This document shows, piece by piece, positions 17,006 to 25,700 of a stretch of DNA of 43,140 bases (its first letter is position 1; each line of letters starts with the position of its first letter). The notes beneath the pieces are model-generated. The model ran no database searches, was not told where the DNA came from, and saw nothing but the letters and a program-made list of their open reading frames with translations. The stretch spans positions 1 to 43,140 of the forward strand of contig MKUN01000049.1 of NCBI GenBank assembly GCA_001897835.1, written 5' to 3'. The translations under genes were made by a program, and so were the position numbers. The DNA is from Bacteroidetes bacterium 46-16. Lineage in GTDB: Bacteria; Bacteroidota; Bacteroidia; Chitinophagales; Chitinophagaceae.

Positions 17006-17932
17006 TTATTTCTTCATGAATTTGTAAATACCGCCAGTATTGCTGCCCTGCAAACGCAGGAAATACATACCTGCAGGTAACATATTTACCTGTAGGGTGT
17101 TAATGCCTTTTTGTAATGTACCACCGAGCAAAGAGCGGCCGGTTACATCAGTAATAGCAAAAGAACATTCGGCGGCGGCATTTACCTGTAGCGTAGTAGT
17201 TGCCGGGTTGGGCCATATTTGTGCACTGCTTTCGGAGATATTGGCCAGCCCGGTAGTTACAAGCAGATTTCCCATAGCGAGGTAATCGTTGAATACCAAT
17301 AATGAATCGCGGACATAATCATACAGCGCCATATAGGCTATATTGCCTCCAGATACATCGATATTGCCAGTTATTGAATCGTCCTGAAAGAAACGGATCT
17401 GTTTATTTGCATCATAATAGGCATCGCCGCTTACATCAGTAAAACTGCCGACCTGGTTGCCATTTACATACATCCGCACCATTTGGTTAGCACTATTCCT
17501 TGTTATAGCTGTAAAGACATAATCGCCATTCATATAGTCCTGGCTAGCTGCTGAAAAGCTGTTGTAAAATGCCAGCGCATTATCATGAACGTATAAGCCT
17601 TCATCTGCGGCCAGGTTTTTATAGTCGATCATTTTGCGATAAGCAGTGGTATTATCGAGCGCAACAAACATTTCTATAGTATAATCTCCAGTGGCGAGGA
17701 AGTTCGCAGTATCATCGAAGGTAAAACCACAATTATTGTCAAAATGATAAACGGGCCTGTATAAGCTGTAGTCTGTAATGGAATCGTTTATAAAACTTCC
17801 TCCGCAAGATGCCACGAGATCGGGGCCTCCATTTTTTTCGTGGAGGTTATTCCTGAAATTATATTTGTAAACGATCTGTGCCTCTGCAGATATTGCGGTA
17901 AGACAAAGGAAAAAAAGTATGATTTTTTTCAT
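17006..17932 (-). CDS. LamG/concanavalin A-like T9SS-sorted protein (copy 1)
   Basis: The 308-residue secreted protein has signal peptide 1-18 (cleavage before QIVYKYNF), a LamG-type jelly-roll domain (about 25-220) and a type A sorting domain from IWPNPATTTLQV to FMKK. Jelly-roll segments include GDYTIEMFVALDNTTAYRK, DYVFTAITRNSANQMVRMYV and IRFFQDDS. Such domains often bind sugars or other ligands at the surface, but no ligand can be deduced. It is a close tandem paralogue of the next gene, with matching length, domain order and even terminator. It is likely transcribed alone, since a hairpin separates the copies. Confidence 0.85.
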   Translation of the reverse strand: MKKIILFFLCLTAISAEAQIVYKYNFRNNLHEKNGGPDLVASCGGSFINDSITDYSLYRPVYHFDNNCGFTFDDTANFLATGDYTIEMFVALDNTTAYRKMIDYKNLAADEGLYVHDNALAFYNSFSAASQDYMNGDYVFTAITRNSANQMVRMYVNGNQVGSFTDVSGDAYYDANKQIRFFQDDSITGNIDVSGGNIAYMALYDYVRDSLLVFNDYLAMGNLLVTTGLANISESSAQIWPNPATTTLQVNAAAECSFAITDVTGRSLLGGTLQKGINTLQVNMLPAGMYFLRLQGSNTGGIYKFMKK

Positions 17933-17990
17933 AGCGTAAAATTTAGAGATGAAGCCTAAAAAGCCATGCCATAACAGGCGTATATATAAA

Positions 17991-18020
17991 AATAAAGCTG
18001 CCCTGTAAGGCAGCTTTATT
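17991..18020 (-). terminator. Rho-independent terminator after the LamG-like gene at 18040
   Basis: A perfect 12-bp stem (AATAAAGCTGCC / GGCAGCTTTATT) with a 6-nt loop, located 20 bases after the minus-strand stop. The stem ends with T-rich sequence on the minus strand. Confidence 0.8.
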
Positions 18021-18039
18021 ACTTAATGAGAAAGGATAC

Positions 18040-18975
18040 TTATCTTTTTATGAATTTGTAAACACCACCGGCATTAGCCCCCTGCAAACGCAGGAAATAC
18101 ATACCTGCAGGTAACACATCCACCTGTAATGTGTTGGTGCCTTTCAGTATATTGCCGTTAAGTAATTGGCGGCCTGCAAGGTCGGTAACAGTAAAAGAAA
18201 GCGGAGCGAGGGCATCTACCTCCAGCTTATCGGTTGCGGGGTTGGGCCATATTTTGATGTTGTTTTGTGCGTTCACATTTTTAACGCTTGTTGTGGCAAG
18301 TATGGAGCCTAAGGAATCATAATCATTATGTATCAGCAAGGGGTCGCGCACATAATTGTATATGGCCAGGTAGGCCACTTTGCCGGCTGAGGCCTCAGTG
18401 AATACATTCAGTGTATCGTTCTGGAAAAAGCGTAAGAGCTTGTACGCATTATAGATCGCATCTCCGTTAGTATCGGCAAAGCTATCCACTATATTACCGT
18501 TGGCATATAAACGCACTTTTTGGGTTGCATTGTTCCTGCTGATGGTAGTGAACATATACTGACCGGGGATATACAGGTGGTTGTTGGTATTGATGATATT
18601 GTAAAAGTCGAGCGAGCTGTCGTTAATGTACAGACCGCCATCATCGTTCAGGTTCTTATAGTCTATTAGTTTGCGGTAGCTAAGCGTGGTATCCAGCGAT
18701 ACATACATCTCTATAGTATAGTCGCCTATAGCCAGTGCATTGGTAGCGGCGTCATCAAAGTTTAAGCCGCAATTACTAGAAAAGCGATATACTGGACGGA
18801 TAAGTGAATATGCCGGGAAGGTGTCTGTAATAAAGGTATCGGCGCAGGTAGGGATAAGGGCCGGGCCTACTGTAGCCTCATCCAAGTTGCCCTGCAGATA
18901 ATACTTGTACGCAACCTGTGCGCGGCTTGATGCAGTAAATGCAAGAAGCAATATGCAAAGTATCAGTTTTCTCAT
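18040..18975 (-). CDS. LamG/concanavalin A-like T9SS-sorted protein (copy 2)
   Basis: The 311-residue paralogue of the gene at 17006 has signal peptide 1-19 (cleavage before QVAYKYYL). The LamG-like region contains LAIGDYTIEMYVSLDTTLS, MFTTISRNNATQKVRLYANG and LLRFFQND. The type A sorting domain runs from IWPNPATDKLEVDAL to FIKR. The two copies share segment order throughout and near-identical ends (LPAGMYFLRLQG), so they arose by tandem duplication. Function is not known; surface exposure through T9SS is expected. Confidence 0.85.
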   Translation of the reverse strand: MRKLILCILLLAFTASSRAQVAYKYYLQGNLDEATVGPALIPTCADTFITDTFPAYSLIRPVYRFSSNCGLNFDDAATNALAIGDYTIEMYVSLDTTLSYRKLIDYKNLNDDGGLYINDSSLDFYNIINTNNHLYIPGQYMFTTISRNNATQKVRLYANGNIVDSFADTNGDAIYNAYKLLRFFQNDTLNVFTEASAGKVAYLAIYNYVRDPLLIHNDYDSLGSILATTSVKNVNAQNNIKIWPNPATDKLEVDALAPLSFTVTDLAGRQLLNGNILKGTNTLQVDVLPAGMYFLRLQGANAGGVYKFIKR

Positions 18976-19020
18976 AGTCTATTTTTTTATAAAAATAAAC
19001 ATTTCTTATGCAAAAAGAAA

Positions 19021-19047
19021 CAGGCTGCGGAGACGATCCGCAGCCTG
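19021..19047 (-). terminator. Rho-independent terminator after the T9SS gene at 19068
   Basis: A perfect 11-bp stem (CAGGCTGCGGA / TCCGCAGCCTG) with a 5-nt loop. On the minus strand it is followed by TTTCTTTTT. Confidence 0.9.
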
Positions 19048-19067
19048 CAAGGAGAATATTAAGTTAA

Positions 19068-20180
19068 TTATTTTTCAATGGTCAGGAGTGCAGCCATTGC
19101 GGCACCCTTATCGCTGCGAATGATATATACGTAATTGCCTGAAGGATATTGTGCTAATGATATCGATACGGAATGGCTGCCTGCAGTAAGGCCTTTTTGT
19201 TCCTGTGTGCTCAATATTTTCCCATTCACGTCGGCGAGCTGGATGGTGACATTAGCAGCCTGCTGCAGGGTAAAATTTATAGTGGTGCTGTTCGCAGCAG
19301 GGTTGGGTGCATTGCCTGTTAATGTAAGGCCGCTGTTAGCGATACCCTGTATGGCTGTGGCTTGCTGCAGTTTGAAAATGGGAACGATAGAGAGGTTTAC
19401 ATTATAACTGTAGTCATTATACACATCATACCAATAACCGTCGGTCTCCATCACGGCATTGCGTGTGATCAGCAAAGTGTCGCCGTTGTTATCCACATCG
19501 TATTGTCCCGTACCTGAACCTTTGCCATTGGGTGTGGAACGCAGGGTTATCGTATCCCCGTTCAGCGAAGTGGGATCATAGCTATAACTATAGCCCACAT
19601 AAAAATTACTGTTGATACCAGCCACCGGTGCATCGAACCATGTGGTAGCAAGCTGGTTGCTGCCGATGTTGAGGGCAGTAAGGGCTACTTTTTGGCTGCC
19701 CATGGATGCGCCCGGAAAATTACCTGCATATATGTTCGTGTCCAGCTGATACTTTGTAGTGTCGATGCCCCATACATGAAAAGTTACCGAATCGGTGGAT
19801 GAAGGGTTAACGCTGCCGCCCCAATAGCTGAGCAAGCCCAGCACGCTGACCGTGCTATCGGTGCCCCATGTAAAATCATACATTTCCGCAAAAGCGGAAT
19901 CGCCATACACATTGGTGCCAAAGAGGTAGCCGGTATCGTTAGGCGTTATACCATCGTATCGCAATGCTACAGAGGAATCGAAGAGTAAAGTATCGGTATT
20001 ATTATAGTAGTATAGGGTGTCGTTTGCCGCTGTGCTTTTTGCAAGTACGTGTGTGCGGGGCTTGTTTCCGGTAAATGAATAACTTTTGCCGCTGATCAGT
20101 GTATTGGTATTATGCTGTACCTGCCCGAACGCTGTATTTAGTGTAACCAATAAGCATAAGGGCAATAAAAAATTCTTCAT
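19068..20180 (-). CDS. T9SS type A sorting domain protein, unknown function
   Basis: The 370-residue secreted protein has signal peptide 1-19 (cleavage before QVQHNTNT). The central beta-rich region is full of Asp, Thr and Tyr, with WGTDSTVSVLGLLSYWGGSV and FYVGYSYSYDPTSLNGDTI. The C-terminal sorting domain begins at NAPNPAANSTTINFTL and ends LLTIEK. The middle resembles no enzyme I can name; it may be a jelly-roll-like surface protein. Well-formed hairpins on both sides (19021 and 20258) show it is transcribed on its own. Confidence 0.82.
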   Translation of the reverse strand: MKNFLLPLCLLVTLNTAFGQVQHNTNTLISGKSYSFTGNKPRTHVLAKSTAANDTLYYYNNTDTLLFDSSVALRYDGITPNDTGYLFGTNVYGDSAFAEMYDFTWGTDSTVSVLGLLSYWGGSVNPSSTDSVTFHVWGIDTTKYQLDTNIYAGNFPGASMGSQKVALTALNIGSNQLATTWFDAPVAGINSNFYVGYSYSYDPTSLNGDTITLRSTPNGKGSGTGQYDVDNNGDTLLITRNAVMETDGYWYDVYNDYSYNVNLSIVPIFKLQQATAIQGIANSGLTLTGNAPNPAANSTTINFTLQQAANVTIQLADVNGKILSTQEQKGLTAGSHSVSISLAQYPSGNYVYIIRSDKGAAMAALLTIEK

Positions 20181-20257
20181 ATATCATTGATTTTCCGGCG
20201 TTAAAAATACGGATAAATACAGTACTAAAGCGGGTATAATGTGCGGTATGCCAATAA

Positions 20258-20283
20258 AGAGGCGCCCCCAAGGGCGCCTCTTA
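20258..20283 (-). terminator. Rho-independent terminator after the beta-barrel anti-sigma gene
   Basis: A perfect 11-bp stem (AAGAGGCGCCC / GGGCGCCTCTT) with a 4-nt loop, 29 bases after the stop at 20313. On the minus strand it runs into TTTATT. Confidence 0.88.
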
Positions 20284-20312
20284 CATTATTGCATTTAAAA
20301 GTACAGGGGTAT

Positions 20313-21569
20313 TTATTTATTTAGTATAGAAAATTTAAGCTGCAGTTGTATGTAATTGCGATCTATATATTTTTCGCCGCTGCCGCCGCTTATGGCGTTG
20401 TTTAGTCCGTGCCTGTAATATACTGTGGCCTTAAGTTCTTTGGAGATAGCATATTCTGTTTTGCCCACAAAACCGAAATCGTAAGAAGGTACATATTTGG
20501 CATCAGCCTCGTGCTCTGTAATGGTCATCAACTGATCGCCCTGCAGCAGGCGCTGCACATCAGCGCCGCCTGAAAGTGAGAGGTTCTTAAAAACGTTATA
20601 ACCTAATGTAGGCGTAACCTGTGCGTAGAAGAGGTTATAATGGCTGCCACGAGGCTGCGTAGTGGTAGTCACAGTGGTAGTGGTGAGCGATTCTTCATCA
20701 GCAGTAGGAGCAATGCCGGAAGGTCTTGCTGCAGTGCCGGAGGGCTTTGCTCCTGAGCTGCCGGCAGGTTTTGCTGCTGCGCTGCTGCCAGCGCCACCAC
20801 CTGTACTTGTTTGTGTGATGGTAGTGGTGGTTGTGGTATAAGAGCCCTCTTTTGCATATTCTGTTCTTTTGCCACCCAGGTTGTTGACAAAGGCTACATC
20901 ACCTTCAAAGAAAAGGTTATCGGCCAGTTTTTGATAGGCAGTGAAGCCAAGCGCATAGCCACTGTTGGCTGAGCCGTAGTTAAGGCCGCCGGCAATACTG
21001 ATAATTGTTTTGCCGTTTTTCTTTTCTTCCATAGGTTCATATACAGGACCACTGAGATCAATATATGTAGGGGCCTTTGGCAAGGCCTGCTGTATCATGG
21101 GCTGTGCTGCTGATGCCAGCGAGGCATGCAGTATTTTCTCAGCATCGTCGGGCAAAGCAACTGCAAGTACCTGTTGCTGCTGTATAGCAGCTGCCTGCTC
21201 CTGTTGTGGGGCAGAGCTGTTTATTGTTTGGGGAATTGCCGCTTCAGCCAGGGCAGGTGCAGTATTCTGCCATGCAGCTTCCGGTTTTGCTATCCGCTGT
21301 TGCATGAATATCGTACTGTGCTCGTACCATAAGCTGTTGGCAGCAATTTTATCCTGTGGTGCATTTTCACGCATTAAAAAAGCACCGATGCTCACCATGA
21401 ACAGTATGGATGCGGCATAGCTGATAAAAGGCAGCCATGCCAGGCTGGTCTTTTTGTTTTCAGCTTCACTCAGCCGCTGTACCATGTTCTCCCAATGAGC
21501 AGGGTTGTAGTCGAAACTGCCCTGTTCATAAGAATGGCGTACTGCTTTATCAAATTCGTTTGCTTTCAT
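20313..21569 (-). CDS. Dual-membrane anti-sigma-like protein with outer-membrane beta-barrel
   Basis: The 418-residue protein has three parts. A short cytoplasmic segment (1-42; FDKAVRHSYEQGSFDYNPAH) resembles the N-terminus of anti-sigma partners. One membrane helix follows (about 43-66), then a Gln/Ala/Pro-rich periplasmic stretch (70-180). A beta-barrel-like region (188-418) shows alternating aromatic strands and ends YIQLQLKFSILNK. A Thr/Ser/Gly/Pro low-complexity insert (243-307) sits in the barrel as a likely loop. The start overlaps the ECF sigma gene by 20 bases. The arrangement matches the dual membrane-spanning anti-sigma (Dma) type described in Bacteroides, where a barrel in the outer membrane is joined to a cytoplasmic sigma-binding part. 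Assignment rests on architecture and context. Confidence 0.82.
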   Translation of the reverse strand: MKANEFDKAVRHSYEQGSFDYNPAHWENMVQRLSEAENKKTSLAWLPFISYAASILFMVSIGAFLMRENAPQDKIAANSLWYEHSTIFMQQRIAKPEAAWQNTAPALAEAAIPQTINSSAPQQEQAAAIQQQQVLAVALPDDAEKILHASLASAAQPMIQQALPKAPTYIDLSGPVYEPMEEKKNGKTIISIAGGLNYGSANSGYALGFTAYQKLADNLFFEGDVAFVNNLGGKRTEYAKEGSYTTTTTTITQTSTGGGAGSSAAAKPAGSSGAKPSGTAARPSGIAPTADEESLTTTTVTTTTQPRGSHYNLFYAQVTPTLGYNVFKNLSLSGGADVQRLLQGDQLMTITEHEADAKYVPSYDFGFVGKTEYAISKELKATVYYRHGLNNAISGGSGEKYIDRNYIQLQLKFSILNK

Positions 21570-22128
21570 ACATCACTTTTTGCGATTCATTTTTTTTTAA
21601 CTTCTTTTGAAGGATCTCCCTGGCCTGGTGTACATGCCAGTGAGATGTCTTTTCACTTATATCCAGTTGTTTGGCTATTTCTTTATGGCTGAACCCTTCG
21701 AACACGAAGAGGTTGAATACGGTGCGTGTCATTACGGGCAAGGCTTGTATCAGCTCCAGCAGTTCTTTGAACTCCATGTTTTCCAGCCCGCTGTTATTTA
21801 CTGATGTTTTGCTTGAGGGTGGCAGCGTATTGATGTGCATTATCATTGAATCTTTGAGATAATTGCTTCTCAAATGATCGAGGCAGGTATTTACGATCAC
21901 CCGTCTCATCCACCCCGCGAAGGAGCCTTTGCTCTTGTAGCTGCTTATATTGAGGAATATTTTCAGGAACCCGTCATTAAGCAGCTGTTCTGCATCCTGC
22001 ATATCTCTTGCATAGCGGGCACATACCTTAAGGAACAGGCTGTAGTATGCTTTGTACAGGTGTTCCTGGTATGTACGGTCCCTTCTGCGGCACCCTTCTA
22101 TTATTTCTTGTTCAGAATACGAGGGCAT
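21550..22128 (-). CDS. ECF-type RNA polymerase sigma factor
   Basis: The 192-residue sigma-70 family ECF protein has region 2 at about residues 10-80, with YARDMQDAEQLLNDGFLKIF and the DNA-melting segment SFAGWMRRVIVNTCLDHLR. Region 4 is at about 125-180, with IQALPVMTRTVFNLFVFEGF and SHKEIAKQLDISEKTSHWHV (helix-turn-helix). Both regions look intact. It is the first gene of a two-gene unit with the beta-barrel anti-sigma-like protein, which presumably holds it inactive at the inner membrane until an envelope signal arrives. Targets are unknown. Confidence 0.93.
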   Translation of the reverse strand: MPSYSEQEIIEGCRRRDRTYQEHLYKAYYSLFLKVCARYARDMQDAEQLLNDGFLKIFLNISSYKSKGSFAGWMRRVIVNTCLDHLRSNYLKDSMIMHINTLPPSSKTSVNNSGLENMEFKELLELIQALPVMTRTVFNLFVFEGFSHKEIAKQLDISEKTSHWHVHQAREILQKKLKKNESQKVMYESKRI

Positions 22129-22765
22129 GATATGTTTTTAAATTCGGGTCTATGCAGTAAGATAACAATTTTTTTTCATAAAACAAGGCTTTTGATCATG
22201 TTGTTCCTGTTCTTAAACCAACCGCTGTTTACGGATGGTATAAAAGAGCAGTTTCAAGGGTTTTTGTAAGCGCATACCCGTACCGGAATATGAGCTTGTA
22301 TTTGTAACGGGGCTGGCTTTGCTGTTTATGCGGTATAAATACATTTTCCTGTTTTTCATTTCTCGAAGATTTTGTGGTTATGCATTTCTTGCCAGGGCCC
22401 TGTTAAAAATGCTTTTTTATACGCGTCTACATAAAAAGACGTAAGCAGCTTGAAAAATCTTGGGTGCCAGAGAAAAAAATTTTTCTAATGAAAAAACCGG
22501 CCTCCTTAATTGCAAGAGATAAGGCCATATATTAAAGGCAATATTGCTTTTTTAACTATAGGCAATACATGCTTTGAGTGGTTAAAACTTTGTTTATCAG
22601 TATTTTAGAAGCAGGGACAATAACGATTTTATTCATAAAAAATTGATTTTCAAACGTTTATATTAATTGCCAAAAAACTGTTTCCATTTCATTGTATATA
22701 TGATATCATTTATTATTTTCGTTAAACTTTAACAATTTGTATGATCGCTCAATAATCTCACGGTT
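22129..22765. other. Long AT-rich divergent intergenic region
   Basis: I see no gene or RNA family in these 637 bases between the ECF sigma gene (minus) and the first giant repeat gene (plus). The part next to the giant gene becomes strongly AT-rich, as in the gaps between the later giant genes. It holds the TTG-N19-TATTTTCG promoter at 22692-22721. Just after that lies the inverted repeat GTTAAA-C-TTTAAC (22721-22733). A loose hairpin near 22488-22525 has T6 on the minus strand but serves no visible gene. Confidence 0.6.
22692..22721 (+). promoter_or_regulatory. Putative promoter of giant gene 1
   Basis: TTG (22692-22694), a 19-nt spacer and TATTTTCG (22714-22721), one base off TAnnTTTG, lie 44 bases before the ATG. 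The same TAnnTTCG-TTA block appears before giant genes 2, 3 and 4. Confidence 0.55.
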
Positions 22766-25700
22766 ATGAAAAGAAATGTATTCTCTTATTTGAAGTTATT
22801 GCCCCTGATAACTTTGCTTGCTTTCGCTGGTAACAGTGCCTTCGCCGGTGCTTATTACATAGTGAACTCCAACCCCTGGGGAAACACACAAAACCAAACC
22901 TGTATGAACAATGTGTTTGGCCCCGGAGGCTGGACACAGGGTAACTATTCTACACCGATAAATACGGTATTCTCACCCTCTACCACTTTCGTCATGCTGG
23001 AGGGTAGCGATGCTAATACGGGTTTCCCGGCATATATCACTGCCAACATTGCAACTATAGAAAGTTGGGTAAACAGCGGTGGGCGTTTGTTTATAAACGC
23101 AGCACCCAACTATGCAGGTAACCAGAACTGGGGATTTTCGGGAACTGTAATGAATTACGCCGGCTATTCGCCCAGCGTAACGACCAGTGTGCCAACGAAC
23201 CAGATATTTTTAGGACCATACCTGCCTACTGCCACAAGTTATACCGGCAGTTATTTTGGTCACGCAACGATAAGTGGCACAGGTCTTACAACTTTGTTAT
23301 ATAATCCTGCTAACTCTTTAACGGTATTATGTTATAAAACATGGGGTAATGGTGTTGTTTTCTTCGGAGGGTGCACACAACCCAACTTCTGGAGCCCCAA
23401 TCCACAGGGCATAAATCTTTGGCAGAATATATTTGCGTATGTTAATACATACCCGCTTATCGGTATCACAAGTACGGTTACGGGTTCACCATGGTGTGCG
23501 GGTGCCAACATTACGGTAAACTACACTTCGCTCAACCTGGTGTTCAATGCCGGTAACCAGTTTACTGTGCAGTTAAGTGATGCTACCGGTTCTTTTGCCA
23601 CACCTACAACCATTGGCGGACCTTTGGTAAGCACTGCAACAAGCGGGGCCATCAGTTGTACCATACCTGCTGCGCAGCCGGGCGGCACAGGGTACAGGTT
23701 GAGAACTGTGTCGACCAATACAGCCTTCACAGGTGCCGATAACGGTACGGACCTGACCATTAATCCGCAGCTGGTTCCGTCCGTTTCCATAACGGCAGTA
23801 CCCGGTAATAATATATGTGCCGGTACATCGGTCACTTTTGTGGCCACGGTAACCAATGGTGGTCCATCGCCAACTTATGCATGGAAGATCAATAACGTAA
23901 CAGTTGGCACTAATAACACTTTCACAAGCAATACGCTCAACAATAATGATGTTATCACCTGCACGATCGTGAGTAATGCAGCCTGTGCCGTGCCAACCAC
24001 TGCAACAAGTAATGCAATAACCATGACGGTGAACCCGAATGTAACGCCGACCATATCGGTAACGGCCAACCCGGGTAATACGATCTGTTTCGGAACACCG
24101 ATAACCTTTACGGCGACCATTACCAATGGTGGCCCAACTCCTGTATACCAATGGTATAAGAACAACTTCCCGGTAGGGACCAACAGTAATACTTATACTG
24201 ATAATAGTTTGGTGAACGGAGATGTGATTACCTGCACTGTTACAAGTAATGCGCCTTGTGCCAGCCCAACAACAGCTACCAGTACACCAATAACTATTAC
24301 CGTAAACCCGGTAGTGACGCCTACCATCAGCATTACGGCCAACCCGGGTAATAATATATGTGCCGGTACAAGTGTTACCTTCAGTGCAGCCATTACCAAT
24401 GGCGGTCCTACACCCACATATGCATGGACATTGAATGGTAATCCTGTAGGCGGCCCTACAGCTACGTACACGAATGCAGCATTGAACAATGGTGATGTAA
24501 TACAATGTACACTAACCAGCAGTGCACTATGTGCTACACCCGCTACCATAGCGAGCAATACAATAACCATGACCGTGTCACCACCAGTTACACCGGCGGT
24601 GAGTATTTCGGTTAGCCCGGGCAATACGATCTGCGCCGGCACCTCGGTGACATTTACTGCCACACCAACTAATGGCGGCCCGACACCAACATATGTATGG
24701 AAAGTAAATGGCAATATAGTGGGTAGTAATACCAATACATATACCAGTACTACACTTGCCAATGGTGATGTTGTGAACTGTACCATGACGACAAGCTTTG
24801 CATGTGCCAGCCCCGCCACCGTGGTGAGCAACGATATAACTATGACGGTGAACCCATCGGTTTTGCCTACGGTAAGTATATCAGTTAACCCCGGTAATGT
24901 TATTTGTGCAGGCACCTCGGTAACATTTTCTGCTGCTATAACCAATGGCGGCCCCACACCGGTATATGCCTGGAAGAAGAACGGCAACCCCGTAGGTGGT
25001 AATACATCTACATATACAGATAACACGCTTGCCAACGGTGATGTAATGACATGTACACTTACCAGCAATGCGGTATGTGCCGTACCTGCTACGGTTACCA
25101 GCAATGCTATAACCATGATCGTTAATCCTACGCTTACACCTGCTGTAAGCATTGCGGTTACGCCGGGTAACGTGGTATGCTCGGGTACTACGGTAACGTT
25201 TACTGCCACACAAACCAATGGCGGCCCAAGCCCGGTATACCAGTGGTATGTAAATGGTAACCCTGTAGGCAGCCCAAGCCCCACATACCTGACAACAACA
25301 CTGAATAATAATGATGTGGTGACTTGCGAAATGACCAGCAATGCATTATGTGCTACACCAACAATGGTAGCCAGCAATGCCATAACTATGACGGTCAATA
25401 CCACAGTTACACCCACAGTCAACGTTTCGGCCAGTCCGGGCAATGTAGTATGCTCAAATGTTTTGGTAACCTTTACTGCCAATACAACCAATGCAGGACC
25501 GACACCGAATTACCAATGGAAAGTAAATGGTAACCCTGTAGGTGGCAATACGCCGACATACAGCAGTATAACACTGAATAATACCGATGTGGTATCGTGC
25601 GTGGTGACCAGCAATGCTGTTTGTGCTTCGCCAACAGTTGTAACAAGTAATTTCGTTACGATGACCATCAATGCTGGCAATGTACCTACAGTAGTCGTTA

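Noticed and set aside
22488-22525. Hairpin with T6 on the minus strand in the region before giant gene 1
   Set aside because: The stem is interrupted and no minus-strand gene lies upstream of it to be terminated.
24193-25491. Long open frame (432 codons) antisense to the repeats of giant gene 1, with similar ones antisense to genes 2-4
   Set aside because: The translation is itself periodic and mirrors the repeat structure. It results from the Thr/Asn/Val-rich codon content, which gives few antisense stops, and has no start context or family features.
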